Shown one piece after another: positions 12,201 through 24,000 of a DNA stretch of 64,000 nucleotides (positions within the stretch are counted from its first letter, which is position 1; each line of letters opens with the position of its first letter). The notes beneath the pieces are model-generated. The model was not told the DNA's origin. It saw nothing but the letters and a program-made list of their open reading frames with translations, and did no database searches. The translations under genes were made by a program, and so were the position numbers. This DNA comes from Dermacentor variabilis (taxonomy: Eukaryota > Arthropoda > Arachnida > Ixodida > Ixodidae), in contig NC_134568.1 of NCBI RefSeq assembly GCF_050947875.1, positions 265,203,815 through 265,267,814 of the forward strand, read 5' to 3'.

Positions 12201-15200
12201 GCAATGTATATCGATAGACGTCGAGCACATTTTGTGGGGTGTGGTTCTGCCATACGTAACCTTCACTTATAACACCACAGTGCAAGAAACAACTCAAATG
12301 ACGCCATTCAAGCTGGTTTACGGAAGGAACCAGACGACTACTCTCGACTCCATGCTGCCTCACATCACCGACGAAGAGAATCTCGGCGTCGCTGCCTATC
12401 TGCAGCACACCGAAGAAGCCTGACAGCTCACCCGCCTGCACATCAAGAATCAGCAGAGGACCGACAGCCGGCGCTACAATCTTCGATGACGATATGTGGA
12501 ATACAACCCCGATATGCCGATGAGGACTTAGTGAGAAGCTTTTACTCTGCTGTTCCAGACCCTACAAGATCATCCGACGCATTGGCGCACTCGACTTTGA
12601 GGTCGTGCCAGATGGCATTTCACTGTCATAGCGGCGCCGCTCATGACCTGAAATAGTCTTATGTTGTGCGACTTAAGCCATTCTACCAGCGCTAAAGAAC
12701 TTTGGACTCGTTTTTTAGACTGTGTTATTTTGGGCTTTGTCTCTTTGTTTTTTGTTTTTTTTTTTCGTTACTTTTGTTTAATAAGTCCTTTTGCTTTTCG
12801 CTGTCCTGTTATGTTTGTAGCATCGGGATGATGCCTTTTGAGAGGGGGGCATTGACACGTGTACTTGTTGATATTTTTTGGGTGGCCACTTTTCACCATC
12901 TAACAAATGTTATTGCTCAGCGTGAGATGCGCCCACTTGTATCGGAAGTTTCTCTAATGTTATCGATGGTTCTATCTGCTGTCTGTTGTCCCCGAAGCTT
13001 GTGTAATCTGATTGCATGTGTGGCGCTAATTATGTAGAACTTTCTGGAAGACTCGCAGGCACCAGCGATTACTCTGGAACATTCAATGACTCATGTATAA
13101 AAGCCGACGCGCTTGACCGACAGATCAGATTTTCACCAATCACCGACTGTGTTCGCTGCCATCGTTATTTGAGTGTAGCCTGTTTATGAGGGCTCAGGTT
13201 CGCCCAATAAAACGCTAGTTTCGTCAATCACAGTTTTGCTGCCTTCTTTACTGTCACTACTACATGGCAGTATTACGTTTTGAATGATTGGTTTTAGACA
13301 TACAACTTAGTAATATAAAACGTCCAGTGCTAAGCCTGGTATAATTATAAGTGAACTGCAATGTATTTTCTAGTTATCCTACAACATGTCTAATGAAACA
13401 CTAGGTGCATGAGCGCTTTGACTAGTTTATCTTCTTCACTTCTTACAGAGTACAACCCAACCATAACTGATATCTTCAAAGCTATTGCAGAGGGTAAGTT
13501 ACTCATCTGTCATGCAAGTTGCAATATGCCTGCAGGGCATCCTACATTAAGGAGCCAAGCTTTAAATAAAAAAAAAGTATCATGCGCATAACCTGCATCC
13601 TAAATTAATAACCTACATTCTAATAAACAGGCAAAAAATATCTGCACCCACATACAAAGCACAAAAACAAAAAAAAATGTAGGAAAAGTAACATGCGTGA
13701 TTATGAGGTTTTCATGTACGTAATGCAATTAGTAGTTTTTATCTGATTGCATGTGTATGTGAATATGCATAAATGTAAGAAGTCATTTGCATTATACTTT
13801 CACTCTACATTATACTGTGTTTCAAAAACAGGCAATTTTTTTTTTCATTTGGCAGTTACATTGAGCTGATGTTTCTTTGTAATGGTAGTAGTACTGCCAA
13901 AATAATAGCAGCGTACAAGTTATTATCACAACGTGCCAAATATGGCACATTATCACACATTTCATGGCTGCCTGTTTATAGCAGACTATATAAATATGTC
14001 CAGTATGTGCTGTGAACACAGCTTTTAACACAACAGCGTTAAGGCCCCCCTCCCCCCGCAGAAAATCTGGCGTTGGCGTCCTGCGTCATACGCCCAGTGT
14101 CGAACATCTTTTAGCGAAAATCATTCCGAACCATGCATACCCAACCACATAGGCTCTCCATGTAGCGCGAAGACATTACTTAACTAATTTAATTTCTGAA
14201 AGTAAAATGCTTCAAAGAAATCGTAAAGTACTATGGCTTACGCACAACCTACACACATGATAGCGTCGTAATGTAATTTGAATATACGAGAGAACATAAT
14301 TTTCTTACATGAAAACTCAAACATAAGCCCCTTTTGCAGCATTTCTACCATATATAAAGTGGTGTGCTGGGCTCGGTTCCTTCCAACAGCACCATCCAGA
14401 TGGCGCTATCCTCCACGCATTCGTTGCCAACGCAAGAGGCTGCATTTCTACCAGAAAGCTCGCCTTCATGCATAGTGTTTGCTGCCAGTGTTTCCCAGTA
14501 AACATTACGGTTGCATAAGCTGCAGTTGCCAGGAAGCATGTGAAGCAGTCAGGGATCTTTGAGTACTATCGCGTTCCACTCTTAAAGGCAAAGCTTAAGC
14601 ATCCTCCAAATACGCTGAAATGCTTGAGTTAAAATGTTTCTTTGGACACTGCACACTAGTGGGTGTAGGAGCTCAAATTTCATTTGAAAGGTGGGAAGAG
14701 CATGGAAGGGTCCATGATTACTTTGTTTAGCACAAAATGACAGGCACAAGAAAGACGACAGGACAGCGCCTTGTCCTGTCGTCTTGTGCCTGTCGTTTTG
14801 CACTAAACAAAGTATTCATGAATTGGCGGGCACCAACTAGCCCGCCAACGCATTGTGCATGGAAGGGTCATTCAACCTAGTCAAGTTCATTGTTATTTTA
14901 AAGCAAAGCTTTGTTTACCTGCCACCCCTCAAATTTGATTTGAAAGGTGGGAAGAGGATGGAAGGGTCCTTCAACCTAGTCAAGTTTGTTGTCACTTCAA
15001 ATCAAAGCTTTGTTTACCTACCACCCCAGTGTTCCGCATGGGTCATCATTCAGTCATCGGTTTCTTGCCTGATAGGCACGCAAGCCAGGCTCCAGCAGAC
15101 TGACTTGTATAGCACTGCATGTTGACTGTCGAAGTAGTGCCAGTGAACACACCTCTGTTCTGTGTAATCTACCAATTCCAACATAAAACTTATACATATA

Positions 15201-17846
15201 ATGTTAGCTCTTAAGTATCTTTAAAGCACAAAAATTTCTTACTGTAATAGCATTTAATATCCAATGGCTTGCTTCATTTTCATATAAAATCAATGCCCGT
15301 TATGAGAGATCCGCATACGACATACTTTCAGATATAACAGACGGTTCTTCTCGCTTTGTTTGGTTTGCCTATATTATCAATGCAACAAGTCCTGCTTTTA
15401 ACAGACCTGGCTATAACAGAGTATCGGGTACAAAAAACAAATTTTCGTGCAAATTTTGTCTAGATGGTGCAAATACAACATACCTTGCTGCAGTGATGCA
15501 TGCATGCAACAGTCCATAGTAAGGTTTGTTACAGCGCAACACAAGACAAGGACAAAAGGAAGTATGAAACGACGACACGGCGCTGTGTCATCGTACCTTC
15601 TTTTGTCCTTGTCTTGTGTTGCGCTGTAACAAACCCTGCTATGAATCCAAACCAACTGGCCCAACTTGTCATTTTGATGCAGCAATCCACTGCATGCAAC
15701 TATTTTCAGCCACTCACGGAATGTACAAAAATGCACTTTTTCTTAAGGAATGAACAAATTAGCAGAAAGCTTCCCAGAACAGCATGCTGCAACAAGCCCA
15801 GCTAAGAGTTTTCACACCGACAGCGCAAGCAGCCAGTCGTGAAAGATACAATTAAGACAGTTTATTGTACCTGCCACTGTTTTGTATGAAAACGGTAGTT
15901 TCACCGTTGTCACCGTTGTCATCTCAAGCCGGATTCTCAGCACAGTGGGGAGCTGGCCGTTAATCTTGCCATTGTGCAGGTGTATATATGCTTTAGTGCG
16001 GAAAAACGGCCATTTGTCGGTGACTAGCATTTGGAAAAAAGTGAACAGCAAAGTGCCGTGCTGTGTGGTTGTGCAATTATTGTGCAAACCATTGATCTTT
16101 TATTTATTTATTTTTAATTTCGGTGTTTTCGCTGTTCTTTTTGATCACCTTTGGGTATATGCAGAGTTCTGCCATTTTGCAGCATATGTGCCATGGCCCT
16201 CATTTTGGATGGGAAGTACTTCAGATATAAATGGACCTTTTTTTGCTGGATTATAACTGCAATGTAACGAGCATCAATTGTATTTGGGCTGCCCAATTCT
16301 TCAGCAACTGGTTTTATACCATCATGAAATTTTAACCAACAAAGTATTGTCAGTGAGTGCACTCTGTTCTGCATAGTAAAACAGTAAATCATGACATAAA
16401 AGCTGTACATGTAATGTCAGCTCATGTGTATTGCTAAAGCATACAGAGCTCTAAACAGAATAGCAGATGATATGCTATGGATTCTTTTTCATAAATTTCT
16501 TATTATTTGGACTACCACACCTTTGGACTGCAGGGTACGTGCCCATTTTTGGAATGGGTATGTGATACTGTGACTCAAGGATTATAGAACGCTTAAATGT
16601 ATTCAGATGTGTCATACCTCTTTGTGCCCATACACCTCTCATCACCATTCTTCCCTCAACAACTGTCATATATTGCCTTCTTCCTTGTGACCTGGCTGTG
16701 TTTACTTCTCACACTGTGCATTCGGCTTATTTGGTGTTTGTATTTTGGCATAGCTTGTGAAAAACGGTGTAGTGCATTGCATGATATTCAATTTGTGACC
16801 TGCACAATACACAAACATAATTATTGCACGAGGTTGCATCTTTCATAGGTCGAAAACAAACATAACTGTATAGATCACATTTAGTTTTCACAGTAGACTT
16901 CCATAATTCGACTCCGGTTAGTTTAATTTTTCAGTTAACGTGATCCTGACCGAAGGTCCTGGCAGGCAACCATGCATTTCTATGGGGCCAAACATTCATT
17001 ACTCTGATCCTGAAATTGGAATTCTCCGGTTAGTTCCAACATGCCTGACCCGTATGGTGACTCCAGTAACGACCTCTTTAGTGGCAGCGTCTGTCTTAGC
17101 AGAATTCAGGGGACATTGAATGTGTTGAACATACATTATCTCCCGTCAAAAACGCCTATTTTCGGCCTACCTTAGGAAGATTTTCAAGCAATAAGAGTAG
17201 CTCGCAATGTCTGGTTACGGTATTTACCCAATTATAACGGATGCCTTTTGTTTTCCAAGCAAATGAGGCCGTAAATTGTCTGCGCGGTGCAATCGGATAC
17301 GAAACCAAAGCTACCTTCACGCCGTTTGTACGCTTTACCGCATAACATATCTGTATTGCGGCGAAGCTAAATTTAGGAAACCGGCCGCCATTCTAAATAA
17401 TCGGGTGCGCTCTATACTTGTGCTTTGGTTAGAACCCTCAAGTCATTTCTACATTAGTTGTATACTTCAGGCACAGAAAGTTGTCGTGCGTTTGATTCGC
17501 AGGTGCGTTAAGCTCGAACAAATACTGCCAAATGAATCAGCGGTGTGTTCTGGCATTTTTTTGCATCATGTTTAATTCGACCCGCTGGATAACTCGATCG
17601 ATTTCGTCGTGCCCGTCGGCTTCGAACTAATGGTAGTCGACTGTACAGCATTTTATTAACTGTTTCGTTAACACTTTGCTTTTATCTCGACCACGGCGGC
17701 TGCATTTCGATGGGGGCGAAATGCGAAAATACCCGTGTACTTAGATTTAGGTGCACACTAAAGAACCCCAGCTGGTCGAAATTTCCGGAGTCCTCCACTA
17801 CGGCGTGCCTCATAATCAGAAAGTGGTTTTGGCACGTAAAACCCCA

Positions 17847-17923
<77 letters not shown>

Positions 17924-18025
17924 GGCAAAGAGGGATTCTTCAGGCTACCTTTCAAACGTAAAGAACTTGAGTGGTGCTACAAGGTAAACAATACTTGTTC
18001 TGTTTACCTTGTAGCACCACTCAAG

Positions 18026-18065
<40 letters not shown>

Positions 18066-21000
18066 CACTTTGCTTTACATATATTCAAATGTGTGCATTG
18101 CATGTGCATAATTTTGCTATTTCTAAACGGTAATTCATGGTCAGATAATTGTATTTTCCTAATGGTTTACTTGAGCAGTTTTCTTCTATTTCTTTATTTT
18201 TTCAAGGCAACTTGAGGGATTTGAAGAGAATCTTGAAGGAACATCCATCATGCGCCAACTGGTGCCACCTAAAAAAGGGCACCACTCCCTTAATGCATGC
18301 AGCGATATTGGGCTGTATGGACGCTGTCACACTTCTAGTCAGAAACAATGCTGATCTGGAAATGCAAGACTACTCAGCTGGCTGGACAGTGCTCATGCAT
18401 GCTGTATATCATGGGTAGTATTCATTGTTCTATGATTTTTATTTTTACCTTAAACCTTCTTTTTTTTTTTCAATCCTGAAGGCATGCCTCCCTCTTTCTT
18501 TTTCAACAGGCATGTCAACATTGTTCGCTACCTCATTAGCTCTGGTGCTGACGTCTGTGTGGAAGCTTTCAATGGTGCCACTGCTCTTGATATTGCTTGT
18601 TATCATGGTCAGTGGAGCTTGCAAGGTTACTTTTTCATGTGGCAGGGAAGGTATTATGGATGTGAATGTCTTCACCTTCATTTTATTTCTAGAGAATGGA
18701 GATGCCAAAATCATTCGGATGCTGGCTGACCAGACAGTTGCTCGCATGTCAACACCAACAGGGAATGTGAGGTGCCCTGTGATAGCAATGTCATTATTTT
18801 TTATTTATTTATTTATTGAAAGATTTGGGTCACTAAATCTATGTATCGCATGCAGCTTCTGGCCATTGGTTTACCCACTAAATAACTTTCAGAAAACAAA
18901 GTGACTCTCAGCACTTGAAGGCACTTAAGGTGAGCAACTTTTAATTATTTCTTTTTAATTATTATTCAGTTTTGATCCCATGGTAGTACAACCATTAAGC
19001 CATAAACTGCACCATCATCTGCATTTTTACAGTGACATATAAACCTATTATATTTTTACGCTAAAGCTACAGCAAGGACGAAAGAAAAGGAAAACGAAGT
19101 GTGCTTGTCTTTGCAGCGGCTCGGTGCCGGCATGGCCCCTTTTCACCGATTCATTTTTAAGTAAACGCACCCCATCGTAACAGTTTTGGTAGAGGTGCTG
19201 GGTAAAATAACAGCGCCCCCGAAGAATGACGACGAACCGCCCGCAGAAGCGCAATCCATGGAGCTTCGCCGAAGTCGCCGACAGAGATGGCATCCGACGG
19301 CGACAACCCACCACCTTCTTCCAGCCAGCCATAGCAGCCCTACATCAAACCACGAACGTTCGCCGGAAAAGCCGGGTAAGACGTGGACGGATAGCTCAGC
19401 TTTTACCAATGGACAAGTCGGTTCGATGGCTGGAATGCCACCGCTCAGCTTAACAACGTTGCCTTCTTCCTTAAGGGAACCGCGTCTGTGTGGCTTGAAA
19501 ACCACGAAGAAAGGATGACGACAAGGGAAGGATAAGGGACGACGGAAGGGATGACGACAAGTTTGTAGACAAAATCAGGAAGTGCTCTGGAGATCCGGCA
19601 GCTAAAATGAAGCATGCAGAGCAAACCCTAATGCAGCGAGCCCAAGTTCTCGGCAAAAGCTGCACGACGTACATCGAGGAAGTGCTAAAGTTGTGCAAGG
19701 CCCTGGACCCTCAAATGACAGAAGAGGACGAAGTTGGTCATCTTTTTAAAAGGGATCGCCGAGGACGTGTACCAGTTCCTCATCGGAAAAGACAGTCTGG
19801 ACTCCGTAAGTGACGTCATTCGGCACTGGCGCACATTTGAAGCCTTGAAAGCTCAGCGTATCACACCGAAGTTCGGCCGCCTGGCCAACATAACTAACGT
19901 TGCCAGTGTTGACGTGGTTCCAGCTCCATCCAACCTTGCATCAGTTATTCGGCAAGTGGTGCGCGAAGAGCTTGACCTATCTGAGGCGGCTTCCCTTTCA
20001 ACTCCGCGAGTTCAAGAGCCCTTTTCTCACTGTGACTTCGGTGAGACGTCCATCACCACTGCCTCCGTAGACGCCTACAACTTCGCTCTTTGTTCAGGAG
20101 CGCCAAACACTACTATGAACGCACATCCCAGTTATCAGTTCCCAGACAGTTACTCGCCCAGACCACCTGCAGTTTCTCAAGAGTGGGACGGCCGTGCCAG
20201 TTATCCTGCTACTGACAATTTCAGTGGGTCCCGTGAGCGCTCCATCTGCTTCCAATGCGGTATTCGCGGTCACGTCGCCAAATTTTGTCCTCATCGCTGT
20301 CGCACGTCACCACCGTCCTATGAGTGACCGCGCACTTTTTATCGGCGTAGCAATCGGCACGGCGACAGAACACGCTGGCCTTCTGACTCTGATAGCAGGA
20401 CAAACCACCAGGTGAATTACCGTAGCGACTCACCAGCTTCTGTGCGGAGCTTGACGCCGCCGCCTTCACACCAGCGCAGTTTCCATCTCCACGACAATGT
20501 CTCGCGTCACCGCCACTGGGAAACTAGGCAGTGTGACCAATGGAGGTGAGGTCGCCAGTCATCATCAGCTACATGCCCCTATGCCTCCGCCAGTCACCAT
20601 GTGTCATAACAAGATTCGTGTTTTAGTGGTCAGTGTTGCTACATTGGCCTTAGTGGACACAGGAGCGAGTGTCTCTGTTATCAGCCTGGATTTTGAAATC
20701 CGACTAGGCCGTAAAGTGATGTTTCGCTGGGATTACGCTAATGCATTTTGTGCTGTGAGTGGAGAGTTGCTCCGGCTTATTGGAGTGTGAACTGCGAATG
20801 TTTATTTCTTTGAAGATGTGTATCAAGCCGAATTTGCAGTGCTGGCTCAAGCCACTCACAATGTAATTCTTGGCCTCGATTTCCTACAGCAGTGCGGTGC
20901 CACTGTTGACTGTGGTACTGGCAAGCTTTTCCTGTCTCCTCTTGCCAACCAACCTGCTACCTGTTCACGCACTTTCGCCATCATTGAAGATGCTGTCTTA

Positions 21001-24000
21001 CCGGCACGTTCCTTATCAGAGTTCGAATTGTTGCTTGAGGTGTCAACACCGATACATTTGATGCAATTGTTGAGCCTGTGCCTTCGATGGTTGTGAAGAA
21101 AAGTGTGCTCTTACCTCGATGCGCCCTCTCTGCGGCCTGTGGAACAGCTACACTGTGGGTGTCAAATTTAGCCTCCCAGTCTGTTGTGCTACCCAGCGGT
21201 ATGCGACTTGCCTCTTTTGAAGTGGATACCAGTCTCAGCATAGGCGCTTTAACTGATGACACGTCAAATGAATCCCGACAGCACGGGGCTGGCCCTGGTG
21301 TCCCTGAAGACTCGTTGCCTTCTTTAACAATGATCAACAAGTCGTTGTCTTCAGAGATGTGTCAAGCCCTGGTCAACATCCTTAGCAAGCATGCATCATT
21401 ATTTGATTTCGCACAGAACGCTAACAAAGTTCTCGTTCCAACTATGCGGGCTCACCACAGGATCGACACGGGGTCTGCGCATCCCATCAGGCCTCCATCA
21501 TCCATCAGCCTTATCGCGTGTCCGTGTCAGAGTGCAAGATCATCGCTCAACAGGTCGATGACATGCTAGCCAAGGGCGTCGTCCAAGATTCCTCTAGCCC
21601 TTGGGCTGCACCGGTCATCCTCGTGAAAAAGAAAGATGGGTCCTGGAAGTTTTGTGTTGACTATCAGCCTCTCAATTCTGTGACAAAAAAGGATGTGTAT
21701 CCACCTCCCCGGATCGATGACATTATCGACTGCCTTCATTCCGCATCCTACTTTTCATCTGTGGACATCCGATTGGGCTACTGGTAGATACCCATTCATT
21801 CAGCTGACAAAGAGAAAACCGCTTTTATGACCCCAGACGGCTTGTTTGAATTCAACGTCATGCCGTTTGGTTTGTGCAACGCGCCTGCAACATTTTGAAG
21901 GTTTATGGACACGGTACTGTGCAGCCTGAAATGGGAGGTTTGTTTTTATCTAGACGACATCATCATTTTGGCCGCACTTTAGCAGAGCACAACAACTAGA
22001 CGTTGTTCTGACATGCCTTGAACAAGCTGCCCTTACCCTTAACTCCAAGAAATGTCACTTTGGCCAATGAGAGGCGCTAGTACTTGGACACCTAGTGCAC
22101 AAGCAGGGGTTGCGACCAGACCCACAGAAGGTTGCTGCGGTTAGCAGCTTTAAACAACCTCAGTCACAACGCGAGCTGAGGAGCCTCTTGGGTCTTTGCT
22201 CGTACTTCCGACGTTTTGTGCCCAACTTTGCCGATACTGCCTACCTGCTCACTTCATTGCTGCGCAAGGGTAACTTTTTCACCTGGACAGTAGATTGTGA
22301 TTTCCCATTTCATCAACTGAAGTTCCTGCTCTCTTCCAGACCCATACTTCGCCATTTTGACCCCTCTGCCACAACAGAATTGCACATCGACTCGAGTGGA
22401 ATCAGCCTCAGCACCGTCCTCTTCCAGCGTTTTGGTGACGCCGAGCATGCCATTGCCTATGCCAGCCATTCGTTGAGCAAGGCTGAACAGAATTACACCG
22501 TCACTGAGCAAGAGTGTCTCGCTGTCGTCTTTGCAGTCGAGAAGTTCCGCCCATATCTCTACGGGTGCTGCTTCATAATTGTTACTGATCACAATTCACT
22601 ATGTTGGTTGGTTGGTCTCCGCGGCCCATCTGGCTGCCTTGCTCGATGGGCGTTACGTTTGCACGAATTTGACTTTGCAGTGCATTACAAGACTGGCCGA
22701 CATCATGCGGACGCCAACTGTCTTTCGAGGCTCCCTCTACCAACAAGTGCATGTGATGCCGACAATTTCTATGAGTTTCTGGCCGCCATCGACGACATTC
22801 TTATTCCCGACCTAGCCACTTTGCAGGAAGAGTAGCGTGACGACCGCAGCCTGGATGCCCTCTTCGCCTCAGCTGCTCAATCAACAGGCAACAATGGCTT
22901 TGTCATCCAAGATGGCCTGCATGCGGCTGATGGTGCCCGCCTCCTCTTAGTGGTCCCTAAGAATTTGAGAACCCACATGCTCCGTGCTATGCACGACGAC
23001 TCGACCGCTGTGCACCTGGATTTCACCAGAACATACCACCGCATTCAGGGCCGATTCTACTGGACTAGTATGCGAAGGGATATAGAAAAGTATGTGGCCA
23101 GTTGTAACAAGTGCCAGCAATTCAAACACACTAATACTGCTCCAGTCGGACTCCTTCACCCTGTGGCGCCACCATCATCTCCTTTCGAAATGATTTGAGT
23201 GGATCTTCACAGCCCATTCCTGTGCTCAATAAGAGACAACTGTTGGATTATAGTCTGCGTCGACCATCTGACGCGTTATGCTGAAACCGCAGTGATGCCA
23301 ACAGCCACGGCTCTTGATATGTTTTTTTGATGAGCTACTGCATGCATGCTTGTCTATGATTTATTTTGGGAAGAAAAGACTGATGAAAACTAAACTTTAA
23401 TGTTGTATCGAGAGCAGCAGAAGTTGCTACAAGCCTGTTGTCTATACGAAATAACTGCTTACTCAATTAATGGCGAAGAAATACATCCATGAAAGAACTG
23501 TTGCAACTGATATTTAAGGAGGGCTCCTTAGTGTGATTTGTGGTGCTTTAGCCACGCTTGAACACATGCTCTGGTCTTGCGAAAGAATTGAAGACTCGGC
23601 GATCAAGGATGCGTCCAGGTGGGAGGCTGCACTTCGCAGCCCGGACCTGGATGAACAATTCTGGGCTGTCCAGCAGGCTCACGACGTGGCCGTGAGGCTT
23701 GGCCTTCCGGTCCCGACGTGGGAGCGGCCTGCTTAGTGATTAATTATCACTACTTGCAGGACCAAATAAAGTTTTCCTTCCTTCCTTCCTACCTTAGTGT
23801 GATGAACTAAAGACACCGTGACTGGAAATGGAGCATGTGATGTGATTTCTCATATCTCAAGCTGTTGTAGATCTTATATTTTCTTCATTTCTATGTTTTA
23901 TGTGTTATAAATAGGGCTGGATTGGTCATGTAACACAGAAGCTGACACCATGGAAAGGTAGACAGCTTGTGCAAAAAAGTGCCAGTCAAGCAGCCAACTT

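Larger units (their letters stand above)
10614..13269 (+). mobile_element. Ty3/Gypsy deletion derivative with both LTRs
   Basis: LTRs at 10614-11034 and 12851-13269 flank 1.8 kb. GTAT stands on both sides (10610-10613 and 13270-13273). The primer binding site TGGTGGAGGTGC follows the 5' LTR, and a purine tract (AGAGGGGGGC) precedes the 3' LTR. Only a broken gag piece (11188-11457, continuing in other frames to about 12100) and the end of integrase ([20 protein letters not shown] from 12139, then [20 protein letters not shown]) remain. Protease, reverse transcriptase and RNase H are missing. Non-autonomous. Confidence 0.88.
19040..23320 (+). mobile_element. Degraded Ty3/Gypsy element, 3' end missing
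   Basis: A primer binding site-like TGGTAGAGGTGCTGGG at 19187 follows what may be the end of a 5' LTR. A broken gag (about 19200-20327) has the zinc knuckle [15 protein letters not shown]. Protease shows [13 protein letters not shown] near 20645. Reverse transcriptase (21540-22000) has a stop at 21787 and another at about 21896. RNase H runs to about 22740. Integrase begins with [20 protein letters not shown] and a CNKCQQF zinc ligand pair, then breaks off near 23320. No 3' LTR is seen. Dead. Confidence 0.85.

Noticed and set aside
17710..17961. An open frame made of Ile-Tyr repeats
   Set aside because: It is only the (TA)n microsatellite translated.
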